In this document: positions 5,321 to 12,770 of the stretch, one piece after another | How the letters are laid out: each line of letters opens with the position of its first letter | How positions within the stretch are numbered: position 1 is the stretch's first letter | Source of the DNA: an uncultured Anaerocolumna sp. | GTDB taxonomy: Bacteria > Bacillota > Clostridia > Lachnospirales > Lachnospiraceae | DNA: 12,770 bases | Assembly: GCA_937901695.1 (NCBI GenBank) | Contig: CALDJN010000385.1 | Location: 1-12,770, forward strand | Direction: 5' to 3' | Translations under genes and position numbers: made by a program | The notes under the pieces: model-generated | What the model was told of the DNA's origin: nothing | Databases searched by the model: none | Seen by the model: only the letters and a program-made list of their open reading frames with translations

Positions 5321-8300
5321 TCAATGTGTTCCAGAAGAAATGTAATCTTTTGCAGCTGATTTGTCTGTGTAATACATAATATAATCTCCATCTATAAATT
5401 GAAATATGTTTCCTTTATAATCTGTCTTCTCGAACCGATAGCCTTCTCTTTTCCACATATTACAATACCCTTTAGCAGCATTGTCTGTATTAATATAACT
5501 TAAGTGTCTTTTCCCATTTTGTATGGTTTCAATATGAAAATTTACTATAATGTAACCATTTTTTAACCAAAAATATTCTTTATAGTCTATTGGACCATTA
5601 TTTTTTATATAACTTTGAATGTCAAACCCTTTTGGAACTACATGTACTTCACTTGGTAAATAATATTCTCCATACCAGTTTTGCACACTCTTTGCAACCA
5701 TTGCTTCAGTTACAGTAGCAGGAACTTTCCCAATATATCCAATTAATGTCCTTAAGCTTCTAGGAATCATAATATCGGTAAAGGTAAAAACATCCTTTCT
5801 TTGAGCTTTCCATTTTTTTAATGATACTCCTTCAAAATATGCTGTTTGCTTTAAGGCTGCCTCTGGTATGCTTATATATCTATCATTAGTATAAAAAGAT
5901 TTCCTATTTTTTAAATCTAAACTGCTGCCCATTCTAACCATAATGTGGTATTTTCCGTTAAAGGTTTCGGAGTAATAAATGTCTACTTCCTGACGGTTTT
6001 TACCCTTACTGTCTACATAATAGAAGGTTGGTTTGATTTTAATATAGTCATTTTCACCGTACATATTACCAACTGTTTGAAGTGAAAATCTAGTTACATA
6101 ACCAGTTTTTATAGCACCAATATTCTTGTATTTAGGATGGGACCCATTCACCAGAGTTAAGGTATATATTGAATTTTGACCATTACTATCACCATTTTGA
6201 TCCTTAGTACCAACCTTATATTTAAATCCAGTTAATTCTAAAGAATCAGGTTTTCTAAAAATATCTTTCCATATTGGATAATCAGATATGTCATATAGAT
6301 ATAATCCATAGATTCTTCCTGATACTTCCACATTCACAGTATCAGTAGCAACATAATTATATAATTCTAGATTTGCCAGAGTTTCTATTCTTCCAGTAGC
6401 AGAATTGGTGTAAGCATTGATTGCCATACTTCGAAATTGAATGATATATTTGCCTTCATTTACCCAGGTTGGCAGATAAAATTGAACATCACTTCCTACA
6501 TTTGTCCAAGTATCTTTCGGAATGAAGATACCATTGGTTGAGGAACCTCTATAGACATCAAATGGGAATTTTACTTCTCTATCGGCTATGTACTTTCCGT
6601 AGTCTCTATATTGATAACCTTTAATGAACCGATGAGTACCAGTTGTTGGTAAAGTAACGTAAAATGGTCTATCCAGAACTAATGGCACCCTTGACTTGTC
6701 AGGATTAATCATCTGATTGTCCCGGTATTTATCTTCAACTTGAGCATCACATACAGTAGGAGTATGTACCACAACATTATTTACATAATCAATTTCATAA
6801 TCCAGCTCCACTTCTTTTGGATTTAATTCTGCAATAGGTTTATAGGTTACTATTCCATATGATTCATAATCGCCATTTGCTCTGGTTCCAGGTATTACTA
6901 TATTGGACTTAAATAAAACATTCTCTCCTACATTCTCTAATCCAGAAGGGATGTCTTTTGGTTCATCTGTCTTTTCTTCTTTTACTGCCGGAGACATGAT
7001 GGTTTCACCATTAAATATCAAACTGTCGTTTTTGCATTTAATTTTATCTACACCTTTCTCTGCCTCCGATTTAAAATTCTCCGAAGGAATGGATGGCTCA
7101 ACGCTGCCACCGGGTACTGTTTGAGGCGGTACCTCAACAATCTTTATTTTAGGTTCTATGATGTGGTCAGACTCACTTCCACTATTAATATAGGATACCC
7201 TTGGCGGACTATAACCATTTGGTGTCAGGGTTACACTTCCTCCTGGTAATGCAGCATTTTCAATTATTGCATTATTTATCCCATATACACCAAGAGATGA
7301 TATTATCCAATAGGAATATTCCCTCTCTACCGGGTATTGATAAGTTACTGTTCGTACAGATTCTTTCGGAATTGGCTCTTTTGTCCTCGGATTAGTCTCG
7401 GTCCATGTTAAAGTATAGGTCTTTTTAACACTTACGTTGTAAGTCTTTTTTCCGTATTTTCTTGTAAATGTCGAACCTGCTATGTATTTACTTGTAAAGG
7501 CATTCCCATAAACTGGCTCCGTTCCGGGAATACCATCCATTACTTCATATTGTTCATTACCCCTGTTATCAGCTGCTATAATTGCTGTAGGATCAATTAC
7601 TTCATATTGCTTCGTCTTTGTATCTTCTTTCTCATCATCTTCTATTTTAGGCATTCGCCTGTACATGACAACTACTTTAAGTCCACCGGTTCTAACTAAG
7701 AATTCTCTATTTCTTAAATAGGATAATTCCGATACCCAGCCATTATAATCAACATTTGGATTAATGGCTGTTTTACGGTTACCCTGCTTTCGCAGGTAAG
7801 GATCACCTAAGTCAACATAGTATACACGGTAAAGGAAGTGCGTTTCTCCATTATACTCTATCTTTCCTGGTATTTCTCCTACCTTTCTACCATTCTTATC
7901 TACACCACCATTATAATCTGTTTTAAAAATAGTACGGTTTTGTCTTTCTTCATACTTCTTTTTATCATAAATTATAGGATTACCTGAACTGCGGTATAGC
8001 TGATATTCTATGCTTACAGGATGGGGAGTTGAACTTGTATTAAACTCAACATCTAAGTTAAACCTGTCATAAAAATCTTCTTTGTTATACCAGTCTTCTG
8101 CATTCTTTATTCCTTCTAATGTTTCATAAACATCCTTCTGTTTTGTACCATTATGTACTTTAATAATTGCATTAATGAAAATATGGTCATTATCCTGAAT
8201 CGTTTCTAACGCAGTTCCTTTAAAAGCATCATTCACTTGTTCTTCAGTAAATCTAAATGTTACTCTATACTTATTGCCAGGGATTTCTTCTTGTTCCCTT

Positions 8301-8557
8301 TGTCCGTCCAGCAAGTCAAATTTTGCATGAGCAATTTTAGTCGGATCCTCTGTCCATTCTCTACAAACATTAAAACCAATGGTTTCCCATGTAATGTTAG
8401 TACTTGCTTTTGTATCTACCGTTTCAAATGTAAATTCTCCGGTAGTTTCATTAAAATATAATGTAGGTTTCTCAGCAAAACTTATCTGATAAGGAATCAA
8501 AGATATAATAATACATAGAACAGAAAATAAAATGATGTACAATTTTTTTTTATTCAT
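5321..8557 (-). CDS. Large secreted protein of the pilus-like cluster (possibly DUF5704 family)
   Basis: This 1078-aa protein has a clear signal peptide: a lysine start (MNKKK), a hydrophobic stretch at about 6-25 and a likely cut after SFA (28). There is no second membrane segment, no LPxTG sorting signal and no SLH repeat, so it should be released or held at the surface by a partner. A Pro/Gly-rich stretch near 475-495 (VPPQTVPGGSVEPSIPS) separates two Tyr/Asn/Lys-rich halves. The family resembles, from memory, DUF5704 proteins of Firmicutes, but I could not confirm this. The gene follows the 411-aa gene with an 8-base gap; its ribosome site AGGAGAG overlaps the upstream TAG stop, so the two are probably translationally coupled. 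Its distal position suggests a surface-exposed or tip component; adhesion is inference. Confidence 0.8.
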   Translation of the reverse strand: MNKKKLYIILFSVLCIIISLIPYQISFAEKPTLYFNETTGEFTFETVDTKASTNITWETIGFNVCREWTEDPTKIAHAKFDLLDGQREQEEIPGNKYRVTFRFTEEQVNDAFKGTALETIQDNDHIFINAIIKVHNGTKQKDVYETLEGIKNAEDWYNKEDFYDRFNLDVEFNTSSTPHPVSIEYQLYRSSGNPIIYDKKKYEERQNRTIFKTDYNGGVDKNGRKVGEIPGKIEYNGETHFLYRVYYVDLGDPYLRKQGNRKTAINPNVDYNGWVSELSYLRNREFLVRTGGLKVVVMYRRMPKIEDDEKEDTKTKQYEVIDPTAIIAADNRGNEQYEVMDGIPGTEPVYGNAFTSKYIAGSTFTRKYGKKTYNVSVKKTYTLTWTETNPRTKEPIPKESVRTVTYQYPVEREYSYWIISSLGVYGINNAIIENAALPGGSVTLTPNGYSPPRVSYINSGSESDHIIEPKIKIVEVPPQTVPGGSVEPSIPSENFKSEAEKGVDKIKCKNDSLIFNGETIMSPAVKEEKTDEPKDIPSGLENVGENVLFKSNIVIPGTRANGDYESYGIVTYKPIAELNPKEVELDYEIDYVNNVVVHTPTVCDAQVEDKYRDNQMINPDKSRVPLVLDRPFYVTLPTTGTHRFIKGYQYRDYGKYIADREVKFPFDVYRGSSTNGIFIPKDTWTNVGSDVQFYLPTWVNEGKYIIQFRSMAINAYTNSATGRIETLANLELYNYVATDTVNVEVSGRIYGLYLYDISDYPIWKDIFRKPDSLELTGFKYKVGTKDQNGDSNGQNSIYTLTLVNGSHPKYKNIGAIKTGYVTRFSLQTVGNMYGENDYIKIKPTFYYVDSKGKNRQEVDIYYSETFNGKYHIMVRMGSSLDLKNRKSFYTNDRYISIPEAALKQTAYFEGVSLKKWKAQRKDVFTFTDIMIPRSLRTLIGYIGKVPATVTEAMVAKSVQNWYGEYYLPSEVHVVPKGFDIQSYIKNNGPIDYKEYFWLKNGYIIVNFHIETIQNGKRHLSYINTDNAAKGYCNMWKREGYRFEKTDYKGNIFQFIDGDYIMYYTDKSAAKDYISSGTH

Positions 8558-8565
8558 AATCTCTC

Positions 8566-9801
8566 CTATTCAGCAAAAACAATTATTGTATCTCTATTAA
8601 CTGCATAATCATCTCCTTGGCTATTTCCATTCTGACTGCCAACCCCAATTTCAAAAACACATTCCATCCACTTACCTTCTACCAAAGGTTTTACATCAGA
8701 TAGATAACCTCCAAAAATTATATCCTCCTTAATTGAATTAAAATTAGGTGATTTAACTCTAAACTTAGCATAGACTCTTATATAATATCCTGATGAATAA
8801 TATAAAGTAGATGGTTCTAAGGCTATAATTTCACTTTCAATGATAATTTTATTTTTCTTTACAAATTTGATATACTCCTTAATATCATCTGTCATTCTCT
8901 TATTTGATTTTGCATACTTATATATATAATAAGTGCTTCTTAAATCATTTAACCATGTATCATTTTTATCAATAGTACGGTAATCAACATTTAGTCTTTT
9001 AGCCAAATTTAATTCCGCTTTCCCTGCCCAATTATATAAATAAATCATTCTTCCATTTTCATCAAATCTATGTGGTTGAACTTTCATTGTATCATATACC
9101 CGTGCTGGGCTGGCATAATTTTTTATTTCCTCTGGCTTGTAATAATATTTTGTACGTTGATATTTAAACTTTTTTTCATAAAACGAGTTTGGAAAACACT
9201 CCAGAATATACTCAAATTTATCTGCATTTTTAGGAAGATTCGTAGTTCTGATTAATTGTCCATCCGGACTAAGCTTTGCCCTTTTAGAAGGATTCATTAA
9301 ACGAATTAATGTTACTTTAGCATCTGCTTTTGTAAAATATTCATCTCCTCTAAAGGATCTGTTTTGAATATATTTACCGTTGCTATATCCTTTCATAATA
9401 CCTTTTGCAACAACTTTAGCAATATCTCCCCTTTTCTCTTTAGGAATCTGTTTAATATCAGAAATACGTTTTTCTAAAACTACTTTATATAGCTTTTCAT
9501 CCAAAGAACCCTTATATAAATACTCATCTGCTCTATTAAGAATAACAGCTGCATCCGCTGTTGTAATATATCCTTCATAGTCAGTAAATTGATTTGCTTT
9601 TAATATACCTGCCTTTAGAGCTGCATCAACATATGGCAACTTGGAAGTCTTATCAACCTCTAATTTCATTGCTTGTACCAATTGTCTGATGAATGTACCT
9701 GCTTTTACATATTGTGGTTCTGCTTTTACTTTAAATGGGTTTAGTAATGTTGTTGTTAAAATAACTAAAATTAATAATAATCTAATACCCTTGTTTTTCA
9801 T
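8566..9801 (-). CDS. Secreted protein with two SLH-like domains
   Basis: This is a 411-aa exported protein. A signal peptide spans about 1-27 (basic start, hydrophobic 7-20, cut after VKA). Two S-layer-homology-like segments follow: about 54-93 (YVDAALKAGIL...ITTADAAVILNRA) and about 112-169 (IAKVVAKGIMKGYSNGKY...FTKADAKVTLIRLM). SLH domains hold proteins to cell-wall polymers, so this could anchor the pilus-like structure or the 1078-aa partner to the wall. The two segments are divergent, and fewer than the usual three. Residues 175-411 match nothing I recognise. GAAGGGAG lies 9 bases before the ATG, and the gene seems to have its own promoter (9834-9861). It is followed by the 1078-aa gene after 8 bases. 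Confidence 0.8.
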   Translation of the reverse strand: MKNKGIRLLLILVILTTTLLNPFKVKAEPQYVKAGTFIRQLVQAMKLEVDKTSKLPYVDAALKAGILKANQFTDYEGYITTADAAVILNRADEYLYKGSLDEKLYKVVLEKRISDIKQIPKEKRGDIAKVVAKGIMKGYSNGKYIQNRSFRGDEYFTKADAKVTLIRLMNPSKRAKLSPDGQLIRTTNLPKNADKFEYILECFPNSFYEKKFKYQRTKYYYKPEEIKNYASPARVYDTMKVQPHRFDENGRMIYLYNWAGKAELNLAKRLNVDYRTIDKNDTWLNDLRSTYYIYKYAKSNKRMTDDIKEYIKFVKKNKIIIESEIIALEPSTLYYSSGYYIRVYAKFRVKSPNFNSIKEDIIFGGYLSDVKPLVEGKWMECVFEIGVGSQNGNSQGDDYAVNRDTIIVFAE

Positions 9802-9833
9802 TTTATTTATCTCCCTTCAAAAAATATATCCAT

Positions 9834-9861
9834 ATTATACCATACCATGTCATTTAATCAA
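9834..9861 (-). promoter_or_regulatory. Extended -10 promoter for the SLH and large secreted genes
   Basis: On the minus strand TTGATT (9861-9856) is followed after 16 bases by TATAAT (9839-9834), with TGG directly before the -10 giving the extended TGnTATAAT form. Transcription would start about 25 bases before the ATG at 9801. The -35 falls within the C-terminal tail of the upstream 335-aa reading frame, a tail that I think arises from a frameshift. Confidence 0.65.
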
Positions 9862-10857
9862 CCATAAATTTAGGACTTTTTTACATGATTGATTAATCCA
9901 TATTAAGTATTTTCGAACAAGGATAAGCCCTTCAAGGGCACATTCCTCATAAGTAAAGTATGCAGTTAGGTAAGTGCTATTACTTAAATGAGGACAATCA
10001 GATTTGTGATAATATTTTTTTCCACTCTCTTCTGTTATATAGTAAACTCTTGTTTTTCTTATTCTGGCTCCACCTATTGCATATCGATTGTAGGTATCCA
10101 TACTGGCTGACGAAAAAGGGTATCCTTGAAATATCACCAGCATACTTATGTCATCAATCGTTCTATACCAGTCTGTTTTATCAATTTCAGGCAGCCAAAA
10201 TTGATAAGTGATTCCCAATTGATAGGCAATGTTATTATGTTTATTGATATAATAGTTCATGTTTTCTTCTATGGTTGAGATAATAGTGTGTCTTCTGACT
10301 GTATGAAAGGTTTCTTCATCTGCTAATAAGGTATTTTGAAACATACCTATTAATTCTTTATATTCTCCTTTGTATACTTCATTGGTATTTTTATCATATA
10401 CTGTAAGGTAAGTGCCTAAAGTAAAATTAATAATGTAGTCACTTATTTCATATGCATAAGGTTGCTTTTCACTCCAACGCTGGGTAATAAAAGTTTCTTC
10501 TCCCAAATTATAGATATCAGAATAACAAAGATAGAATCCATCTTCATCTGTAACAAGAATAACAGGTATATAACCTCTCATTTTACCTTCCAGTCTGTCA
10601 TTTCCCATAACTCCAAAGTTTGCATACAAAGACTGATAAAATTGTTCCACTGCTATTTCTTTATTTAATACCAGATTTCTCTGGCTATCTACTTCAACCA
10701 GTTCTATTACGCCATCATCAATTGCACTATCCAGTGCTTTGTTATATTCTATCTTCTGATTTATCACCCCAGTCAGGCTTAAAGTTCTCATATCCAGAAT
10801 AATAAATAATGAAAGTTCTAATAGGAAGAATAGAATCGCTATATTAGTCCATTTCAT
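9850..10857 (-). CDS. Membrane-anchored pilus-cluster protein with Cys/His motif; probable C-terminal frameshift
   Basis: The 335-aa frame has one N-terminal membrane segment (about 6-22), then a soluble domain expected outside the cell. Near the end is GKKYYHKSDCPHLSNS (H284, C288, H290), then EECALEG (C306). In many Firmicutes proteins this pattern continues as G-Y-x-P-C. Here the frame instead reads GLILVRKYLI, but one extra G in the GGG at 9928-9930 would give EGAYPCSKILNMD and a stop at 9893-9895, a protein of about 321 aa. The present longer tail also runs over the promoter of the next gene, which supports a 1-base deletion or sequencing error. The start ATG overlaps the previous gene by 14 bases, with GGAGGT upstream. 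The C-terminal motif is probably metal binding, by family analogy. Confidence 0.75.
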   Translation of the reverse strand: MKWTNIAILFFLLELSLFIILDMRTLSLTGVINQKIEYNKALDSAIDDGVIELVEVDSQRNLVLNKEIAVEQFYQSLYANFGVMGNDRLEGKMRGYIPVILVTDEDGFYLCYSDIYNLGEETFITQRWSEKQPYAYEISDYIINFTLGTYLTVYDKNTNEVYKGEYKELIGMFQNTLLADEETFHTVRRHTIISTIEENMNYYINKHNNIAYQLGITYQFWLPEIDKTDWYRTIDDISMLVIFQGYPFSSASMDTYNRYAIGGARIRKTRVYYITEESGKKYYHKSDCPHLSNSTYLTAYFTYEECALEGLILVRKYLIWINQSCKKVLNLWLIK

Positions 10858-11359
10858 CTCTAATCATACCTCCATAGGTAACCAATATCTGTTCATCTGG
10901 AACATCAGAAGAATAGAATAATTCCATTAACCTTGTTACTATAGTTTTCGTTCGATTTACAACTGTAATGGATATATAATCTCCTTGGGAAAATTTATAA
11001 TCTTCACCTTTATCTAATGTTTCCAATATTTTATCTTGGTAGGTATTAACATAATAAATGTAATTGTCCTCTAAAAAATTCCCTGAGTTTTCATCATATA
11101 ATGGTTCCACAACTTTTTTAGCATGTACAATTTCTATATTGTACAGATTATTGGTTGCATCTATCTTATTAATATAATCCATATACATTTGCATACTGAT
11201 ATATCCGCTATTCTTAATACTGTCAATAAACTCCGTCGTTTTATTTGAGACGTAGCTTTGGCTTATTACATCTTGTTTTTCTGCCATATACAGCAAAGGT
11301 GCAATAAACATAAGAATAACAGAAAGAATTATTGCAATTATTTTACTTAATAGATTCAT
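10844..11359 (-). CDS. TadE-like minor-pilin candidate
   Basis: This 171-aa protein has a hydrophobic N-terminal segment (about 7-24) and a soluble remainder predicted outside the membrane. The layout MNLLSK-hydrophobic-EKQDVISQSYV..TTEFIDSIKNSGYISMQMY..DYINKI...YNIEI..A resembles small proteins that I associate with Tad/Flp-like pilus loci of Clostridia, and the end YGGMIRDE also fits. I have not verified any match. The usual prepilin glycine plus Glu+5 signal is not evident. AGAGGA precedes the ATG by 5 bases. It overlaps the 335-aa gene by 14 bases, a sign of coupled translation. It is separated from the upstream 125-aa gene by a 229-bp insert. Confidence 0.65.
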   Translation of the reverse strand: MNLLSKIIAIILSVILMFIAPLLYMAEKQDVISQSYVSNKTTEFIDSIKNSGYISMQMYMDYINKIDATNNLYNIEIVHAKKVVEPLYDENSGNFLEDNYIYYVNTYQDKILETLDKGEDYKFSQGDYISITVVNRTKTIVTRLMELFYSSDVPDEQILVTYGGMIRDEMD

Positions 11360-11588
11360 ACCATTCCTCTTTTCTAATTTTGGGTAAGAGGCTGTTGCAA
11401 GTTAACCTTTATAAATCCTGCAATGAATTTTGTTGTATAATAATACAGCTTGGCATCGACTAGCTGGACACATTTTATGAAGCGGAGCGTTTTGAACATG
11501 GGAAGGAAAAGCAGTTAAATGTATTATTTACATCAAATCCAATCAGTAGTGTATATTTGGCTATTTTCAATGCCCCATAAAAAACTGA
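11360..11588. other. 229-bp spacer within the cluster, with a transposon-end-like sequence
   Basis: This gap is large compared with the 1-base, 8-base and overlapping junctions elsewhere in the cluster. It holds no coding frame of note. GAGGCTGTTGCAA (11388-11400) is the reverse-complement relative of TTGCAACAGCC at 2185 and 5237. No matching second end, clear terminator or clear promoter was found. It may be a remnant of an insertion that split the operon. Confidence 0.5.
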
Positions 11589-11966
11589 TTACTGGCTTTG
11601 GTAATATACCATAGATATATCTCCATTTTCATCTAACACATATGATTTTCCATAATCCCCATTAGGGACTATGGAAAAATCAAAATCTTGACTATTGTAA
11701 TTCTCTTTTTCAATTACAAGGTTATTAATTTTTAAGTCATATTCTAATTCATTAAAGAGTGTTGCAATTAATTCTGCATAAGTTACTTTACTTTCGTCGA
11801 TTTTTTCTAAAGATTGCTCATAAAGTACCTTTTGACTATTGACCTGATTTTTAGTTGTAGTTATAAATTGATATAAGCTTTTATAACTGTATAGTAATAA
11901 ATTACCTGCCAAGCAAAATATAAATATAACGCTGACTTTTTCTAAGAATATTTTTATATTATCCAT
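11589..11966 (-). CDS. Small single-TM pseudopilin-like protein
   Basis: This 125-aa protein has one membrane segment (about 9-27) near its N-terminus, then a helical stretch with polar spacing (about 28-80) and a short C-terminal part ending SMVYYQSQ. The shape fits a pseudopilin or minor pilin, but no canonical prepilin cleavage site is visible and I recognise no family. The ATG lies 1 base after the stop of the 149-aa gene and no purine-rich ribosome site precedes it, so translation probably depends on re-initiation after the upstream gene. Confidence 0.6.
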   Translation of the reverse strand: MDNIKIFLEKVSVIFIFCLAGNLLLYSYKSLYQFITTTKNQVNSQKVLYEQSLEKIDESKVTYAELIATLFNELEYDLKINNLVIEKENYNSQDFDFSIVPNGDYGKSYVLDENGDISMVYYQSQ

Positions 11967-11967
11967 A

Positions 11968-12417
11968 TTATTGTTGTTTGAATGAGATACCGATTATAGT
12001 ATCATTGGCATCTCGAATAATGGATCCTGAAAACTGTGCCTTTTGATTAATATAATTATTATGTGTTATTTTTTGAGCATCTTTTACAGATGCATTACTT
12101 GCTACATCCAGATTCGTATCTTCTGAACTTAGTTTCCAATTGTAATAAACGATTGATTTTTTTGTTTCAACTTTTACTGCAATATTCTCATTTTTATATT
12201 TATTAATAGCATTGATTACTTCACTTCCAGTTACATCTAAACCCTCGTACATCACTTTATCCTGTTCCGTAAATTCCCTGTTCATACGGCTAATTTGTCC
12301 TATACCACTGGTAGCTGCTGCATTTGCCTCTCTTGATATATAAAATCCTAAACCTATTACCAAACATGTAATAATTACTCCTGCTGCTAATATTAATCCT
12401 TTCAATGAATTACTCAT
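11968..12417 (-). CDS. Pilin-like small membrane protein
   Basis: This 149-aa protein begins MSNSLKG followed by a hydrophobic segment (about 8-27), then a polar domain with SEVINAINKYKNENIAVKV (about 65-83) and a C-terminal IRDANDTIIGISF. The KG-hydrophobic start resembles class III signal peptides, but the Glu+5 of typical pilins is missing. Similar proteins are, as far as I recall, found beside Tad/Flp-type ATPase genes in Lachnospiraceae. AAGGAG (12427-12432) lies 9 bases before the ATG. It is the first gene of the cluster visible here and is directly followed by the 125-aa gene. A role as major subunit or as inner-membrane scaffold is open. Confidence 0.65.
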   Translation of the reverse strand: MSNSLKGLILAAGVIITCLVIGLGFYISREANAAATSGIGQISRMNREFTEQDKVMYEGLDVTGSEVINAINKYKNENIAVKVETKKSIVYYNWKLSSEDTNLDVASNASVKDAQKITHNNYINQKAQFSGSIIRDANDTIIGISFKQQ

Positions 12418-12468
12418 AATATTATTCTCCTTCTCTTTTATAAGTTCTTATTATTAAAATATAAATCT

Positions 12469-12542
12469 AAGCGGATATTCCACTTGCCGACAGGCAAGTT
12501 TTCCAGTATGCAGGTTTTGCCGGCAGGAAAGTTTATCCGCTT
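12469..12542. repeat. Nested hairpin element upstream of the pilus-like cluster
   Basis: An outer 9-bp stem AAGCGGATA (12469-12477) / TATCCGCTT (12534-12542) encloses two inner hairpins: ACTTGCC/GGCAAGT around GACA (12482-12499), and TTTCC/GGAAA (12500-12530) with an inner TGCAGG/CCGGCA-like arm. It lies 52 bases before the 149-aa start. It could be a transcript leader structure or a mobile repeat. Confidence 0.65.
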
Positions 12543-12584
12543 ATGCTACCTGCTCATAACCTCATTGCCACTGCGTGGCATTTC
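12540..12584. repeat. 45-bp dispersed repeat, copy B
   Basis: It matches 5251-5295 in the same orientation at 39 of 45 positions, with transitions only. This copy keeps a perfect inner hairpin GCCAC-TGC-GTGGC that is degraded in copy A. Confidence 0.85.
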
Positions 12585-12588
12585 TGCA

Positions 12589-12619
12589 GAAACTTGAACT
12601 CCTGCTAAAACAGGCAAGT
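12589..12619. repeat. Hairpin related to the nested element
   Basis: ACTTG and CCTG pair with CAGG and CAAGT, around the loop CTAAAA and with a 4-base bulge. The 10-mer ACAGGCAAGT at 12610-12619 repeats the one at 12490-12499, so the two structures share sequence. Confidence 0.5.
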
Positions 12620-12634
12620 CCGACCTCCATATGC

Positions 12635-12770
12635 GAAAGTGGGGGTTGCCCCTGTATACAGAAGTGTGGGCTGCCCCCGTACACAGAAATGGGGGTTGTC
12701 CCCGTCTACGAAAGTGGGGGGTTGCCCCTGTCTACAAACTAGGAGGTTGCCCCAGCCTACAAAAGCCGGA
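12635..12770. repeat. GC-rich 25-bp tandem array, at least 5 copies
   Basis: Units begin at 12635, 12660, 12685, 12710 (26 bases) and 12736, followed by a partial unit at the window end. The unit is about GAAAGTGGGGGTTGCCCC plus TGTATAC; each has a G-run, TTG and C-run able to form a small hairpin. G+C is far above the surrounding AT-rich DNA. There are no unique spacers between units, so it is not a CRISPR array. The true extent is unknown. Confidence 0.85.

Larger units (their letters stand above)
12418..12770. other. Repeat-rich region upstream of the cluster
   Basis: No gene is seen in these 353 bases, and no convincing promoter for the 149-aa gene (a TATAAA near 12440 would put the start site in the ribosome site). 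The region holds a multi-hairpin segment (12469-12542), the 45-bp repeat copy B, a hairpin at 12589-12619 and a GC-rich 25-bp array that continues past the window edge. Confidence 0.7.

Noticed and set aside
5321..8557. Cell-wall-sorted adhesin with LPxTG
   Set aside because: The C-terminus ends KDYISSGTH with no LPxTG motif, hydrophobic tail or basic end.
12635..12770. CRISPR array
   Set aside because: Units are contiguous and imperfect with no unique spacers, and no cas gene is present. The same reasoning applies to the 15, 18, 19 and 24-bp arrays.

Overview
The window reads as chromosome of a low-GC Gram-positive anaerobe. The AT-rich intergenic DNA, the strong AGGAG-type ribosome sites, the YbiT-type ABC-F protein, the CNNM/CBS protein, the SLH-like domains and the style of the membrane proteins all suggest Clostridia, most likely Lachnospiraceae. 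The lineage is inferred from protein character alone. No rRNA, tRNA, CRISPR array or intact transposase gene was found.

Left part (1-4944): a probable 3' gene end with its terminator is followed by an ABC-F ATPase (178-1812, +). The ABC-F protein has one canonical and one decayed ATP site. Next comes a repeat-rich convergent spacer (1813-2293) with a 24-bp tandem array, a multi-hairpin palindrome and a 15-bp array. A zinc-dependent phospholipase C-like gene follows (2294-2890, -; starting inside the longer reading frame), then a 640-bp divergent spacer, then a CNNM/CorC-type membrane protein with a CBS pair (3528-4811, +; TTG start). A bidirectional terminator (4899-4944) ends this part.

Middle and right part (5321-12417, all -): six genes run in one direction. 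In transcription order they are a 149-aa pilin-like membrane protein, a 125-aa single-TM protein, a 171-aa TadE-like minor-pilin candidate, a single-TM protein of about 321-335 aa with a C-terminal Cys/His motif and a probable frameshift, a 411-aa secreted protein with SLH-like domains, and a 1078-aa secreted protein. The first four look like small membrane-anchored or pseudopilin-like parts of a Tad/Flp-type pilus or secretion machine. The last two look like exported surface components. No motor ATPase, platform protein, prepilin peptidase or pore gene is in the window; any such genes would lie upstream of 12417, beyond the repeats. This is the best candidate here for a poorly described system.

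The spacers are unusually rich in repeats. Tandem arrays have periods of 24, 15, 18, 19 and 25 bp. Palindromes carry GTCATTCTGAG / CTCAGAATGAC arms. Three sites carry a GGCTGTTGCAA / TTGCAACAGCC sequence resembling a transposon end. A 45-bp repeat occurs on both sides of the pilus-like cluster, 7.3 kb apart, in the same orientation.
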